19,210 bases of DNA from UBA3537 sp964219345. Its GTDB lineage: Bacteria > Bacteroidota > Bacteroidia > Flavobacteriales > Flavobacteriaceae. A program made the position numbers and the translations under genes. Position 1 is the stretch's first letter, and the number at the start of each line of letters is the position of its first letter. Shown in pieces: positions 6,671 through 14,306 of the stretch. The stretch covers positions 1 to 19,210 of the forward strand of contig CAXPPN010000003.1 in the NCBI GenBank assembly GCA_964219345.1, given 5' to 3'. A model generated the notes under the pieces. That model ran no database searches and was not told the DNA's origin. It saw nothing but the letters and a program-made list of their open reading frames with translations.

Positions 6671-7209
6671 TATTTTTCGTTTAAGTGAATGAGCGCAAAA
6701 ATGGCATAATTAATCATATCTTGATAGTTGGCATCTATTCCCTCGCTTACAAGAGTTTGGCCTGCATTATCTTCAATTTGTTTTACACGCAATAGTTTTT
6801 GAAGGATTAAATCTGTAAGGGAACTTACTCGCATATCGCGCCAAGCCTCGCCATAATCATGATTTTTATCCATCATCAATTGTTTGGTTTGAGCAACTTT
6901 TGAATCATAGTCTGCCATGGTTTCTTCAAATGACAAATCGGGATGTTCTACTACCCCACGATCAATTTGAATCAATGCCATGACACAATAATTGATAATT
7001 CCAATAAATTCGCTTGCAGCCCCTTCATCAACACGTTGCGTTTTGTTTTGTTGCAACCCACGTATGCGTTGTGCTTTAATAAATATTTGATCCGTAAGTG
7101 ACGGAAGTCTTAGAATACGCCATGCACAACCATAGTCTTTCATTTTTTTTAAAAATAAATCTCTACAACTTGAAACAATTGCATCGTATTCTTTTGATGT
7201 ATTTTGCAT
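6670..7209 (-). CDS. DUF1599 protein with internal duplication
   Basis: This 179-residue cytosolic protein belongs to DUF1599 (I believe also named nucleotide-modification-associated domain 1). It consists of two copies of one unit, about 20-83 and 113-176, offset by 93 residues. Shared landmarks are KDYGCAWR and HDYGEAWR, SLTDQI and SLTDLI, QRIRGLQ and LRVKQIE, IINYCVMALIQ and MINYAIFALIH. The predicted fold is all-alpha; no enzymatic function is established to my knowledge, and conserved Asp, Tyr, Trp, Arg in DYGxAWR would be candidate functional residues. It is the first gene of the seven-gene run, and its start at 7209 is divergent from folP across 79 bases. No convincing TAnnTTTG element was found on its side. 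Confidence 0.88.
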   Translation of the reverse strand: MQNTSKEYDAIVSSCRDLFLKKMKDYGCAWRILRLPSLTDQIFIKAQRIRGLQQNKTQRVDEGAASEFIGIINYCVMALIQIDRGVVEHPDLSFEETMADYDSKVAQTKQLMMDKNHDYGEAWRDMRVSSLTDLILQKLLRVKQIEDNAGQTLVSEGIDANYQDMINYAIFALIHLNEK

Positions 7210-7250
7210 AAAATGGATTGAATTTTCCGTAAATTTCGCTTAAAATTTTC

Positions 7251-7272
7251 AAACCATCAAAATTTATGGTTT
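7251..7272. promoter_or_regulatory. 7-bp inverted repeat in the DUF1599/folP divergent spacer
   Basis: AAACCAT at 7251-7257 and ATGGTTT at 7266-7272 are perfect inverted copies separated by CAAAATTT. The site lies in the 79-base spacer between two divergent genes and ends 16 bases before the folP ATG. It could be an operator or a weak hairpin; it lacks a T-run, so it is not a terminator. No function can be assigned from sequence. Confidence 0.3.
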
Positions 7273-7288
7273 AAACTTTACATGGGTA

Positions 7289-8134
7289 ATGAAATCTGAA
7301 AAAAACAACAAAAATTTAAGCCTCAACTGCAAAGGACAACTCATAGACTTGAGCACACCAAAAGTCATGGGGATTTTAAATATCACTCCTGATTCTTTTT
7401 ATGATGGCGGTCAATTTAAAGACTCAAAAAGTATTTTAGTGCAAACTGAAAAACTTATTTCCGAAGGGGCAACATTCGTAGATGTTGGCGCGTACAGTTC
7501 TCGCCCAGGCGCAAATTTTGTTTCAGAAAACGAAGAACTCCACAGAATAATACCTGTTGTAGAACTCATTCTCAAACATTTCCCAAAGACTTTAATTTCT
7601 ATAGATAGTTTTCGGGCAAACGTTATTCGTGAATGTGTTAATGCTGGTGCTGTCATTTCAAATGATATTTCTGCGGGGCATTTGGATGATCAGATGATGA
7701 AAACCATTGGCGAATTGGGAATTCCTTATATCATGATGCATATGAGAGGAACTCCACAAACCATGCAAAACCTTACACATTACGACCATCTTATTACTGA
7801 AATTTTTAGCTATTTTTCGGAACAGGTCCAACTTGCAAAGCAACATAAAATTATGGATGTTGTTATTGATCCTGGATTTGGATTTGCAAAAACATTATCT
7901 CAAAATTATGAACTGCTTGGAAAATTGGAGTTTTTCCAAAACCTAAACTGCCCTATACTTTGTGGCGTTTCAAGAAAATCAATGATATATAAAACCTTAA
8001 ATTGTCTTCCAAAAGAAGCTCTAAATGGAACTACCGCATTAAATATGGTGGCGTTGATGAATGGTACAAATATTCTTCGGGTTCACGATGTAAAAGAAGC
8101 CCTAGAATGTGTCAAGTTGTTCAATCAGCTCTAA
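7289..8134 (+). CDS. folP: Dihydropteroate synthase
   Basis: This 281-residue TIM-barrel enzyme joins p-aminobenzoate to 6-hydroxymethyl-dihydropterin pyrophosphate to make dihydropteroate in folate synthesis. Visible family motifs are MGILNITPDSF (31-37 is NITPDSF), DVGAYSSRPGA (Asp65, Arg72, Pro73), ISIDSFRA, SNDISAG, IDPGFGFAKT, GVSRKSMI and the final RVHDV. Residues 1-20 form a short charged extension before the first strand. It faces the DUF1599 operon divergently. It is followed on the same strand by cdaA, a common Bacteroidetes pairing, so the two are probably co-transcribed. No sign of a sulfonamide-resistance-type insertion is visible. Confidence 0.97.
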   Translation: MKSEKNNKNLSLNCKGQLIDLSTPKVMGILNITPDSFYDGGQFKDSKSILVQTEKLISEGATFVDVGAYSSRPGANFVSENEELHRIIPVVELILKHFPKTLISIDSFRANVIRECVNAGAVISNDISAGHLDDQMMKTIGELGIPYIMMHMRGTPQTMQNLTHYDHLITEIFSYFSEQVQLAKQHKIMDVVIDPGFGFAKTLSQNYELLGKLEFFQNLNCPILCGVSRKSMIYKTLNCLPKEALNGTTALNMVALMNGTNILRVHDVKEALECVKLFNQL

Positions 8135-8177
8135 TGGTTTCGATAATATTAGTATCTTTATTCAAATTTTAAGTTTA

Positions 8178-8966
8178 GTGGAAATTTTTAAAGACCTTTT
8201 GAATTTTAATATTCTTGATGCCATCGATATTCTTCTTGTGGCATTTTTACTATACTATGTGTATAAACTCATTCGTGGAACAGTAGCCATAAATATTTTT
8301 ATTGGAATTGTGATATTTTACCTCTTTTTCCTGCTTGTTGATGCACTTCAAATGCGCATGCTTTCTACGATTCTTGGGGGGTTTATGAGTGTTGGTATAA
8401 TTGCGCTTATTGTTGTTTTTCAACCTGAAATAAGGAAATTTTTGCTGATGATTGGTTCTACAAATTTTGGCAAAAAAAGTGGCATTTTAGGGCAATTTAA
8501 ATTTTTGTCAAATACTGTGAGTGGTAATACCACAAATGCAGACACCATTGTTGATGCTTGTGTAAAGATGGGGAGCACAAAAACTGGTGCATTGCTGGTT
8601 CTTGAGCGCAACAATAATTTAGATTTTTTAGTTGAAACCGGAGATGAGATGAATATCAAAGTGACTCAACCTATTTTGGAAAGTATTTTTTTTAAAAACA
8701 GCCCCCTTCACGATGGTGCCATCATCATTGCTAATAATGTCATTAAAGCCACACGTGTTATTTTGCCTGTAACCAACAAAAAAGACATTCCCAATCGTTT
8801 TGGACTTCGTCATAGAGCAGCGATAGGAATTACCGAAAATACAGACGCTATTGCTGTTGTTGTAAGTGAAGAATCTGGACAAATTTCTTATATGAATAAT
8901 GGAGAGTTTGTGCTCTTTAGCAACACTCAAGAATTAAAAGAAAAACTCAAGGTAGACCTAGCTTAA
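8178..8966 (+). CDS. cdaA: Diadenylate cyclase CdaA (c-di-AMP synthase)
   Basis: This membrane-bound enzyme condenses two ATP into c-di-AMP. Three N-terminal helices (roughly 15-35, 40-58, 65-85) precede a DisA_N cyclase domain. The two diagnostic motifs are present: DGA in SPLHDGAIII and RHR in FGLRHRAAIGI, followed by AVVVSEESGQIS. I take GTG at 8178 as the start, giving 262 residues beginning MEIFKDLLNFNILDAIDI, which fits the family's length and first helix. The open frame extends upstream to another GTG at 8109, inside folP, which would add 23 residues not resembling the family. The gene lies 43 bases after folP. Its stop region overlaps the 3' end of the convergent ABC gene by 9 bases. 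No CdaR or glmM partner gene is adjacent. Confidence 0.93.
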   Translation: MEIFKDLLNFNILDAIDILLVAFLLYYVYKLIRGTVAINIFIGIVIFYLFFLLVDALQMRMLSTILGGFMSVGIIALIVVFQPEIRKFLLMIGSTNFGKKSGILGQFKFLSNTVSGNTTNADTIVDACVKMGSTKTGALLVLERNNNLDFLVETGDEMNIKVTQPILESIFFKNSPLHDGAIIIANNVIKATRVILPVTNKKDIPNRFGLRHRAAIGITENTDAIAVVVSEESGQISYMNNGEFVLFSNTQELKEKLKVDLA

Positions 8967-10730
8967 TTCTTTTTCTTTTAAAAATTGAGCTTCATACAGC
9001 CCTCTATAAACACCGTTTCTGTTTTTAAGAAGCGATTTGTGTGTACCAATTTCTACAATTTTACCTTTGTCCATCACAATAATTTTATCGGCATTTTGAA
9101 TGGTAGCCAACCTATGAGCAATAATTATAGACGTTCTCCCTTTGGTTATTTTTCGTGTAGCTTCTTGAATCAATTGCTCAGAATAAGTGTCAATAGAAGC
9201 AGTAGCTTCGTCTAGGATCAAAAGTTTTGGGTTGATGATATAGGCCCGTAAAAAAGAAATCAATTGGCGCTGCCCAACAGAGAGCATTGTACCACGCTCC
9301 TTAACATTGTATTGATACCCCCCTGGTAACGACATTATAAAATCATGAATGCCAATTTCTTTGGCAGCGGTTTTAACATCTGAAAGAGTGTATTTTGGAT
9401 GGCCTAAAGTGATGTTATAAAAAATGGTATCAGCAAATAAAAATACGTCTTGAAGTACCACGGCTACATTTTTCCTCAAAGACTTTAAAGAAAAAGATGT
9501 AATTGGTGTTTTATCAAATAAAATAGCCCCAGAATCAATATCATAAAAACGGTTCAAAAGATTAATTATTGTTGTTTTTCCAGCCCCTGTAGACCCAACA
9601 AGTGCAACCGTTTGTCCTGGTTTTGCTTGAAATGAAATATTTTTCAAAACGGGTTCATTCTCAACATAAGAAAAACATACATTTTTAAATTCAATATCTC
9701 CTGTAAAATCTGTTAGTTGTTGAGCGCCAAGATCGTCTATATTGGATTCTGTATCTAAAATTTTAAACACTCGGTCTGCGGCAACCATACCCATTTGAAG
9801 CGTATTAAATTTATTGGCAATCTGATGTAAGGGTCTAAAAATCATAGGGACCATCATGATAAATGCTGCCAAATCGCCAACAGATGCCGTTTGTTCAAAA
9901 ATGACATTCAAGCCGCCAAGCCAAATTACAGTTCCAAGAGTGATAGACGATAATAATTCGGCGATGGGAAAGAATACAGAATTGTACCATACTGTTTTAA
10001 TCCAGCCTTTTTTGTGGCGTTCATTGATTTTTTTAAAACGCTGATATTCAATTGTTTCACGAGCAAAAAGTTGAACTATTTTCATTCCCGTTAGACGTTC
10101 TTGTACAAAAGAGTTCAAATTTGAAACTTCATTTCGAACCTCTTCAAAAGCCTTTTTCATGTGCTTTTGAAAAATTTTAGTCGCTATTAAAACGATGGGA
10201 AGCGTACAAAATACAATGATACTCAAATGCCAATTCATATAAACCATAACTGAACCTACAACAAGCATTTTTAGAATATCGCTAAAAATCATAAAAAGTC
10301 CTTCAGCAAAAATATCGGCAATACGCTCCATATCAGTAACCGTTCTTGTCAATAGAACCCCAACAGAAGAATTATCAAAATATTTCATTTTAAAGCCCAA
10401 TATCTGCTTAAATAATTTGATTCTAATATCGCGAACAACAGATTGTCCAAGCCAACTCGCATAATAAATAAAGAAGAGGTTGCAAATAACTTCTAAAAAA
10501 AGTAAAACAAGCATCCAAATGATGTATTTCAAAAATCCGGGCTGTACTTGTTGTTCGATGTTTTGATCCATGGCAAGCTGCAAAACTTTTGGGCGCAGAG
10601 CACCAAAAATTGCTAAACCAAAAACTGTAATAAGCGCAAAAATAAAGACCATATAATAGCGTTTTGTATAGCCCAAAAGACGGCCAAACAAGTGTGCATC
10701 GAAGGCTATATTCTTGTTGTTTTTAGACAT
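8958..10730 (-). CDS. MsbA-like ABC exporter (fused membrane and ATPase domains)
   Basis: This 590-residue half-transporter has an ABC type 1 membrane domain (about 1-320, six helices beginning near residue 25) followed by a nucleotide-binding domain. The ATPase motifs are Walker A GSTGAGKTT (about 379-387), signature LSVGQRQL (about 483, Val in place of the usual Gly in LSGGQ), Walker B LLILDEATASID (about 500) and the H-loop IIAHRL. It would work as a homodimer or heterodimer in the inner membrane exporting a lipid, peptide or drug; MsbA-like lipid A or multidrug export is possible but not demonstrable here. The ATG at 10730 overlaps the 3' end of truA by 8 bases, indicating co-expression. 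Its 3' end overlaps cdaA. Confidence 0.9.
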   Translation of the reverse strand: MSKNNKNIAFDAHLFGRLLGYTKRYYMVFIFALITVFGLAIFGALRPKVLQLAMDQNIEQQVQPGFLKYIIWMLVLLFLEVICNLFFIYYASWLGQSVVRDIRIKLFKQILGFKMKYFDNSSVGVLLTRTVTDMERIADIFAEGLFMIFSDILKMLVVGSVMVYMNWHLSIIVFCTLPIVLIATKIFQKHMKKAFEEVRNEVSNLNSFVQERLTGMKIVQLFARETIEYQRFKKINERHKKGWIKTVWYNSVFFPIAELLSSITLGTVIWLGGLNVIFEQTASVGDLAAFIMMVPMIFRPLHQIANKFNTLQMGMVAADRVFKILDTESNIDDLGAQQLTDFTGDIEFKNVCFSYVENEPVLKNISFQAKPGQTVALVGSTGAGKTTIINLLNRFYDIDSGAILFDKTPITSFSLKSLRKNVAVVLQDVFLFADTIFYNITLGHPKYTLSDVKTAAKEIGIHDFIMSLPGGYQYNVKERGTMLSVGQRQLISFLRAYIINPKLLILDEATASIDTYSEQLIQEATRKITKGRTSIIIAHRLATIQNADKIIVMDKGKIVEIGTHKSLLKNRNGVYRGLYEAQFLKEKELS

Positions 10731-11469
10731 GAAAAATGGAATCAGGGTAAATTATTTCACTCAAATACAAACCTTTAGCTGGAGCTGATGCCCCTGCATT
10801 TGAACGGTCTTTAGATTGAATAATCTTTTGAAACTCTTCCAACGAAGTTTTATGATTTCCAACATCGAGAAGAGTTCCTACAATAGCACGTATCATATTT
10901 CTCAAAAAACGATCGGCGCTAATTTTAAACACTACTGTGTGCTTTTCTTTAGTCCAATGGGCTTCGGAAATGGCGCAAAGGTATGTTTTTACGTCTGAGT
11001 GTGCTCTGGAAAAGCATTGAAAATCCGAATATTCCAAAAGTAGTTTTGAGGCCTTATTCATCAGATCGATGTCTAAATTTTTATTGTAATAATAAACACC
11101 GTCAACATTAAAAACATCTTTTACTGTTGATATTTTGTAAAAATATGTTCTTTGGGTAGCATCAAATCTTGCATGAGCATCATCCTTCACTTGCTGAATT
11201 TGATGTACTGCAATATCTTTTGGTAAAAAAGAATTCAATTTATAAGTTAAATCATCTAAATCAATAGAAGTATTAAAATCAAAATGAGCCACCATTTTTG
11301 CAGCATGTACTCCAGTATCAGTTCGCCCTGCACCCATTGTAGTGGTTGGTTTTTTGAGCAAGATTGAAAGCGCTTTATCCAAAATAGATTGTACTGTAAT
11401 AGCATTGGGCTGTACTTGCCAACCATGATAATCGGTTCCATTATAGGAAAGTTCTATGAAATATCTCAA
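10723..11469 (-). CDS. truA: tRNA pseudouridine synthase A
   Basis: This 248-residue enzyme isomerises uridines 38-40 in the tRNA anticodon arm to pseudouridine. The catalytic motif GAGRTDTGVHA carries the nucleophile Asp51; further family segments are LSYNGTDYHGWQ, ARFDATQRTYFYKI, DRFLRNMIRAIVGTL and a C-terminal APAKGLYLSEI. The start codon is TTG at 11469-11467: the frame upstream reaches a stop (11490-11488) without ATG or GTG, while the residues after the TTG (RYFIELSYNG) match the family N-terminus exactly. It is transcribed together with the ABC exporter, which it overlaps by 8 bases. Confidence 0.95.
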   Translation of the reverse strand: MRYFIELSYNGTDYHGWQVQPNAITVQSILDKALSILLKKPTTTMGAGRTDTGVHAAKMVAHFDFNTSIDLDDLTYKLNSFLPKDIAVHQIQQVKDDAHARFDATQRTYFYKISTVKDVFNVDGVYYYNKNLDIDLMNKASKLLLEYSDFQCFSRAHSDVKTYLCAISEAHWTKEKHTVVFKISADRFLRNMIRAIVGTLLDVGNHKTSLEEFQKIIQSKDRSNAGASAPAKGLYLSEIIYPDSIFHV

Positions 11470-11479
11470 GCTAATTTGA

Positions 11480-11487
11480 TACTTTTG
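11480..11487 (+). promoter_or_regulatory. Putative -7 element for the metallophosphoesterase gene
   Basis: TACTTTTG matches TAnnTTTG and ends 59 bases before the ATG at 11547. No TTG is seen at the -33 distance, so the call is tentative. Confidence 0.4.
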
Positions 11488-11498
11488 TTACTGAAAAA

Positions 11499-11506
11499 CA
11501 AAGATA
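11499..11506 (-). promoter_or_regulatory. Putative -7 element for truA
   Basis: On the minus strand the sequence is TATCTTTG, a match to TAnnTTTG, ending 29 bases before the truA TTG start. It lies 11 bases from the oppositely oriented -7 element at 11480-11487, so the two transcription starts would be face to face and overlapping. A -33 TTG is not evident. Confidence 0.4.
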
Positions 11507-11546
11507 AGACTTTGAAGCGAAACCCTTTTTGTGTTTTAACAAATCC

Positions 11547-12059
11547 ATGAAAAAAATACTATTACTTTCTGACACCCATGGATACATTGGGGATGAGATT
11601 TTAAAACATGTACAAAAAGCAGATGAAGTTTGGCATGCTGGAGATATTGGTGATTTACAAGTTACAGATGCAATTAAAAAACTGAAACCTTTGCGTGCAG
11701 TATATGGAAACATTGATAGTGCAAAGGCGCGCCTAGAGTTTCCCTTGCATCAAAAATTCACAATTGAAGGTGTACGTGTTTGGATGACACACATTGGGGG
11801 CTACCCAAATCGGTATTCTAAAATAGTCCGAGAGGAAATTCAGCAACAACCCCCAGATTTATTTATCGCTGGACATTCGCACATCTTAAAAGTAATGCAC
11901 GACAAAAAACTAAATCTATTGCATATGAATCCTGGTGCCGTTGGTATACATGGTTTTCATAAGGTTCGAACAATGCTTCAGTTTGAAGTTTCAAATGGGA
12001 AAATTCAACATTTAGAAGTTATTGAATTTGAAAGAAGAATACAAAAAAACCCTGACTGA
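11547..12059 (+). CDS. YfcE-like metallophosphoesterase
   Basis: This 170-residue calcineurin-like phosphoesterase of the YfcE/MJ0936 group is probably a cytosolic phosphodiesterase with an unknown natural substrate. The full dinuclear metal set is visible: Asp9 and His11 in SDTHG, Asp33 in HAGDIGD, Asn55 in YGNID, His82 in THIGG, His110 and His112 in AGHSH. I place the start at ATG 11547; an in-frame TTG at 11529 would add six residues with no family resemblance. The last codon, TGA at 12057-12059, lies in the loop of the downstream terminator hairpin. It is divergent from truA and convergent with the DUF4293 gene. Confidence 0.9.
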   Translation: MKKILLLSDTHGYIGDEILKHVQKADEVWHAGDIGDLQVTDAIKKLKPLRAVYGNIDSAKARLEFPLHQKFTIEGVRVWMTHIGGYPNRYSKIVREEIQQQPPDLFIAGHSHILKVMHDKKLNLLHMNPGAVGIHGFHKVRTMLQFEVSNGKIQHLEVIEFERRIQKNPD

Positions 12060-12072
12060 GTCAGGGTTTTTT
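12043..12072. terminator. Bidirectional intrinsic terminator (phosphoesterase / DUF4293)
   Basis: CCCTGAC (12050-12056), loop TGA, GTCAGGG (12060-12066), flanked by seven A on the left and six T on the right, gives a 7-bp GC-rich stem that can terminate in both directions. The loop is the stop codon of the phosphoesterase gene. The convergent DUF4293 gene ends 30 bases further right. Confidence 0.9.
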
Positions 12073-12101
12073 CTCGCACTAATACTACTAAGATAATAGG
12101 T

Positions 12102-12509
12102 TTATCTCAATCGATCTACTGATTTTACGAGTGCTTCATCCTTTTTAATGGCTTTATTGGCTAAAACCAATAATACGATAGAAATAACAGGAAGAATTAA
12201 CCCAACACCTTTCTCAGCATGTTCTAATGCTCCAGGTAAATTAAGAAGTCGATATACAAACAATCCTAGTAAAATTAAGTTTAATATGATATTAAGGCGA
12301 CAAACTACAAATTGAGTTTGTCGTGATTTAAATTGAAATACTGCAACAACAGCTAAAACTGTAGAAGCCATAAACAGACTAAAATACTCAATAGAATCTA
12401 TAGCATAATAGGATTCATTAGCATTTGTCCAAAGGGGCAACAAAAAAGAGAGTACACCCGAACAAAGAGCCGCTAGAATAATATATACTGTTTGAATTCT
12501 TTGAAGCAT
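12102..12509 (-). CDS. DUF4293 family membrane protein
   Basis: This 135-residue protein has four predicted membrane helices (about 7-27, 42-62, 72-92, 105-122) and a short charged C-terminus ending KSVDRLR. The N-terminus MLQRIQTVYIILA is the family signature of DUF4293, a Bacteroidetes protein of unknown function. The open frame continues 28 codons upstream to another ATG at 12593, but that stretch is AT-rich low-complexity Lys/Ile/Leu sequence and a good -7 element sits within it at 12528-12535, so I choose ATG at 12509. The gene is divergent from rho. No function can be assigned. Confidence 0.85.
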   Translation of the reverse strand: MLQRIQTVYIILAALCSGVLSFLLPLWTNANESYYAIDSIEYFSLFMASTVLAVVAVFQFKSRQTQFVVCRLNIILNLILLGLFVYRLLNLPGALEHAEKGVGLILPVISIVLLVLANKAIKKDEALVKSVDRLR

Positions 12510-12527
12510 TATTATTTTTTGAGGAAT

Positions 12528-12535
12528 CAAATGTA
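12528..12535 (-). promoter_or_regulatory. Putative -7 element for the DUF4293 gene
   Basis: The minus strand reads TACATTTG (TAnnTTTG), ending 18 bases before the ATG at 12509, the same spacing seen at the promoter of the persulfide dioxygenase gene. No -33 TTG is visible at 17-21 bases. It supports the shorter start of the gene. Confidence 0.5.
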
Positions 12536-12602
12536 GTAGTTTCTTTTTTATTATTTTAAATAATTTATTAAAAATATTGTTGTATAATTGCAATATATAA
12601 AT

Positions 12603-12695
12603 ATGAAAGCACTCTTATAGCTTTCATTGATTTTCACTTTATCAACAATTATTTCATTTTAAAATAATCCTCACAATACTTTGTTGCTAGCAACA
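12603..12695 (+). promoter_or_regulatory. rho upstream region with two symmetric elements
   Basis: The 224 bases between the DUF4293 start and rho hold two dyads. The first is an 8-bp inverted repeat, ATGAAAGC (12603-12610) and GCTTTCAT (12620-12627), with a 9-base loop. The second is a perfect 14-base palindrome, TGTTGCTAGCAACA (12682-12695), centred about 45 bases before the rho ATG. Neither is followed by a T-run. Rho genes are often autoregulated through their leaders, so these could be regulatory, but no convincing TAnnTTTG promoter was found to place the transcription start. Confidence 0.4.
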
Positions 12696-12733
12696 CAAAA
12701 CCAATTTAAATATCATTAAATACTCAACAAATA

Positions 12734-14290
12734 ATGTTTGAAATTTCACAATTAAAAGAGAAAAAACTCCCTGAATTACAGGAAATTGCAAAAAATTTAA
12801 ATGTCCCAAAATTCAGAAGCTTAAAAAAATTAGACCTGATTTATCAAATTTTGGATGTTCAGGCGGCCAATCCAACCACTGAAACAAAGGAAGAGCCAAA
12901 AAGACCTCAAAAACAAAAACGTGAGCGTATCCAAAAACCTGCGCAAAATCAGCAACAAAATGATAATTCTGACCGCGCTCAAGATAAAAATCAGAAAAAC
13001 TCGTCCAATGCAAACGAAAATGTTACTGCAAATGAGCAACAAAACAAGCCAAAACAGCAGAAGCAACAAAAACATAATAACGGACAAAACCACAAAAACA
13101 ATAACAACCAGCAACGCAAAGAAAATAACGGTAACAAGGACAATAGAAACCGTTATAAAGAACCAGACTTTGAATTTGATGCGATTATAGAAAGTGAAGG
13201 CGTTTTAGACGTGATGTCCGATGGCTATGGGTTTTTGAGGTCTTCAGATTATAACTATTTGTCATCTCCAGATGATATTTATGTATCACAATCTCAAATT
13301 CGTTTATTTGGATTGAAAAATGGGGATACAGTACTAGGCCATGTTCGTCCACCAAAAGAAGGTGAAAAATATTTCCCACTTATTAGAGTGAGCAAAATCA
13401 ATGGATTAGATCCACAGGTAGTACGCGATCGCGTAGCATTTGAGCACTTGACACCTCTTTTTCCACAAGAAAAATTCAATATTGCTGAAAAACAAAGCAC
13501 GATTTCGACACGAATTATGGATTTGTTTTCACCTATTGGAAAAGGACAACGTGGTATGATTGTTTCGCAACCTAAAACGGGTAAAACAATGCTCTTGAAA
13601 GATGTGGCTAATGCCATTGCCGCCAATCATCCAGAGGTGTATCAAATGATTCTTCTCATTGACGAACGTCCCGAGGAAGTTACCGATATGCAACGTAACG
13701 TACAAGGGGAAGTGATTGCTTCTACTTTTGATAAAGAAGCGCACGAACATGTCAAAATCGCCAATATTGTGTTGGAAAAAGCAAAACGATTGGTAGAATG
13801 TGGCTATGATGTGGTAATTCTTTTGGATTCTATTACACGTTTGGCCCGTGCCTACAACACCGTTCAACCCGCTTCTGGAAAAATTTTAAGTGGTGGTGTT
13901 GATGCTAATGCCTTACACAAACCAAAACGCTTTTTTGGTGCCGCTAGAAAAATTGAAAATGGGGGCTCGTTGTCCATTATTGCTACCGCACTAACGGAAA
14001 CAGGTTCTAAAATGGACGAGGTGATTTTTGAAGAATTTAAAGGAACTGGAAACATGGAACTACAGTTGGATCGTAAAATCTCCAACCGCCGTATTTTCCC
14101 TGCAATTGACCTGACGTCTTCAAGTACACGTCGCGACGACTTGTTGTTGGACGAAAAAACCATACAACGGATGTGGGTGATGCGTAAATACTTGGCGGAT
14201 ATGAACCCTGTAGAAGCCATGGAATTTATCAATGAGCGTTTTAAACAAACCCGAAATAACGAAGAGTTTTTGATTTCCATGAATGGATAA
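12734..14290 (+). CDS. rho: Transcription termination factor Rho with disordered N/Q-rich insert
   Basis: This 518-residue protein is the hexameric RNA helicase that terminates transcription. Residues 1-43 are the Rho_N helical domain (SQLKEKKLPELQEIAKNLN). Residues about 45-142 are a low-complexity insert dominated by Asn, Gln and Lys, absent from E. coli Rho (419 residues). The RNA-binding cold-shock-type domain follows (GVLDVMSDGYGFLRS, about 153-167), then the RecA-type ATPase with Walker A QPKTGKT near 281-287, Walker B VVILLDSITR, and the GGVDANALHKPKRFFGAARKIE region. In Bacteroides thetaiotaomicron a comparable insert was reported to promote phase separation and alter termination. The gene is flanked by symmetric elements upstream and a bidirectional terminator downstream. 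Confidence 0.97.
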   Translation: MFEISQLKEKKLPELQEIAKNLNVPKFRSLKKLDLIYQILDVQAANPTTETKEEPKRPQKQKRERIQKPAQNQQQNDNSDRAQDKNQKNSSNANENVTANEQQNKPKQQKQQKHNNGQNHKNNNNQQRKENNGNKDNRNRYKEPDFEFDAIIESEGVLDVMSDGYGFLRSSDYNYLSSPDDIYVSQSQIRLFGLKNGDTVLGHVRPPKEGEKYFPLIRVSKINGLDPQVVRDRVAFEHLTPLFPQEKFNIAEKQSTISTRIMDLFSPIGKGQRGMIVSQPKTGKTMLLKDVANAIAANHPEVYQMILLIDERPEEVTDMQRNVQGEVIASTFDKEAHEHVKIANIVLEKAKRLVECGYDVVILLDSITRLARAYNTVQPASGKILSGGVDANALHKPKRFFGAARKIENGGSLSIIATALTETGSKMDEVIFEEFKGTGNMELQLDRKISNRRIFPAIDLTSSSTRRDDLLLDEKTIQRMWVMRKYLADMNPVEAMEFINERFKQTRNNEEFLISMNG

Positions 14291-14306
14291 TCAACACTAA
14301 ATCCAT

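Noticed and set aside
12830..13114. Antisense frames across the rho insert encoding a Leu/Val-rich hydrophobic protein
   Set aside because: They arise from reading AAC/CAA-rich codons on the other strand; no promoter or family resemblance, and rho is unambiguous.
13864..14280. 138-residue antisense frame over the rho ATPase domain
   Set aside because: Shadow of a conserved coding region; no recognisable domain.
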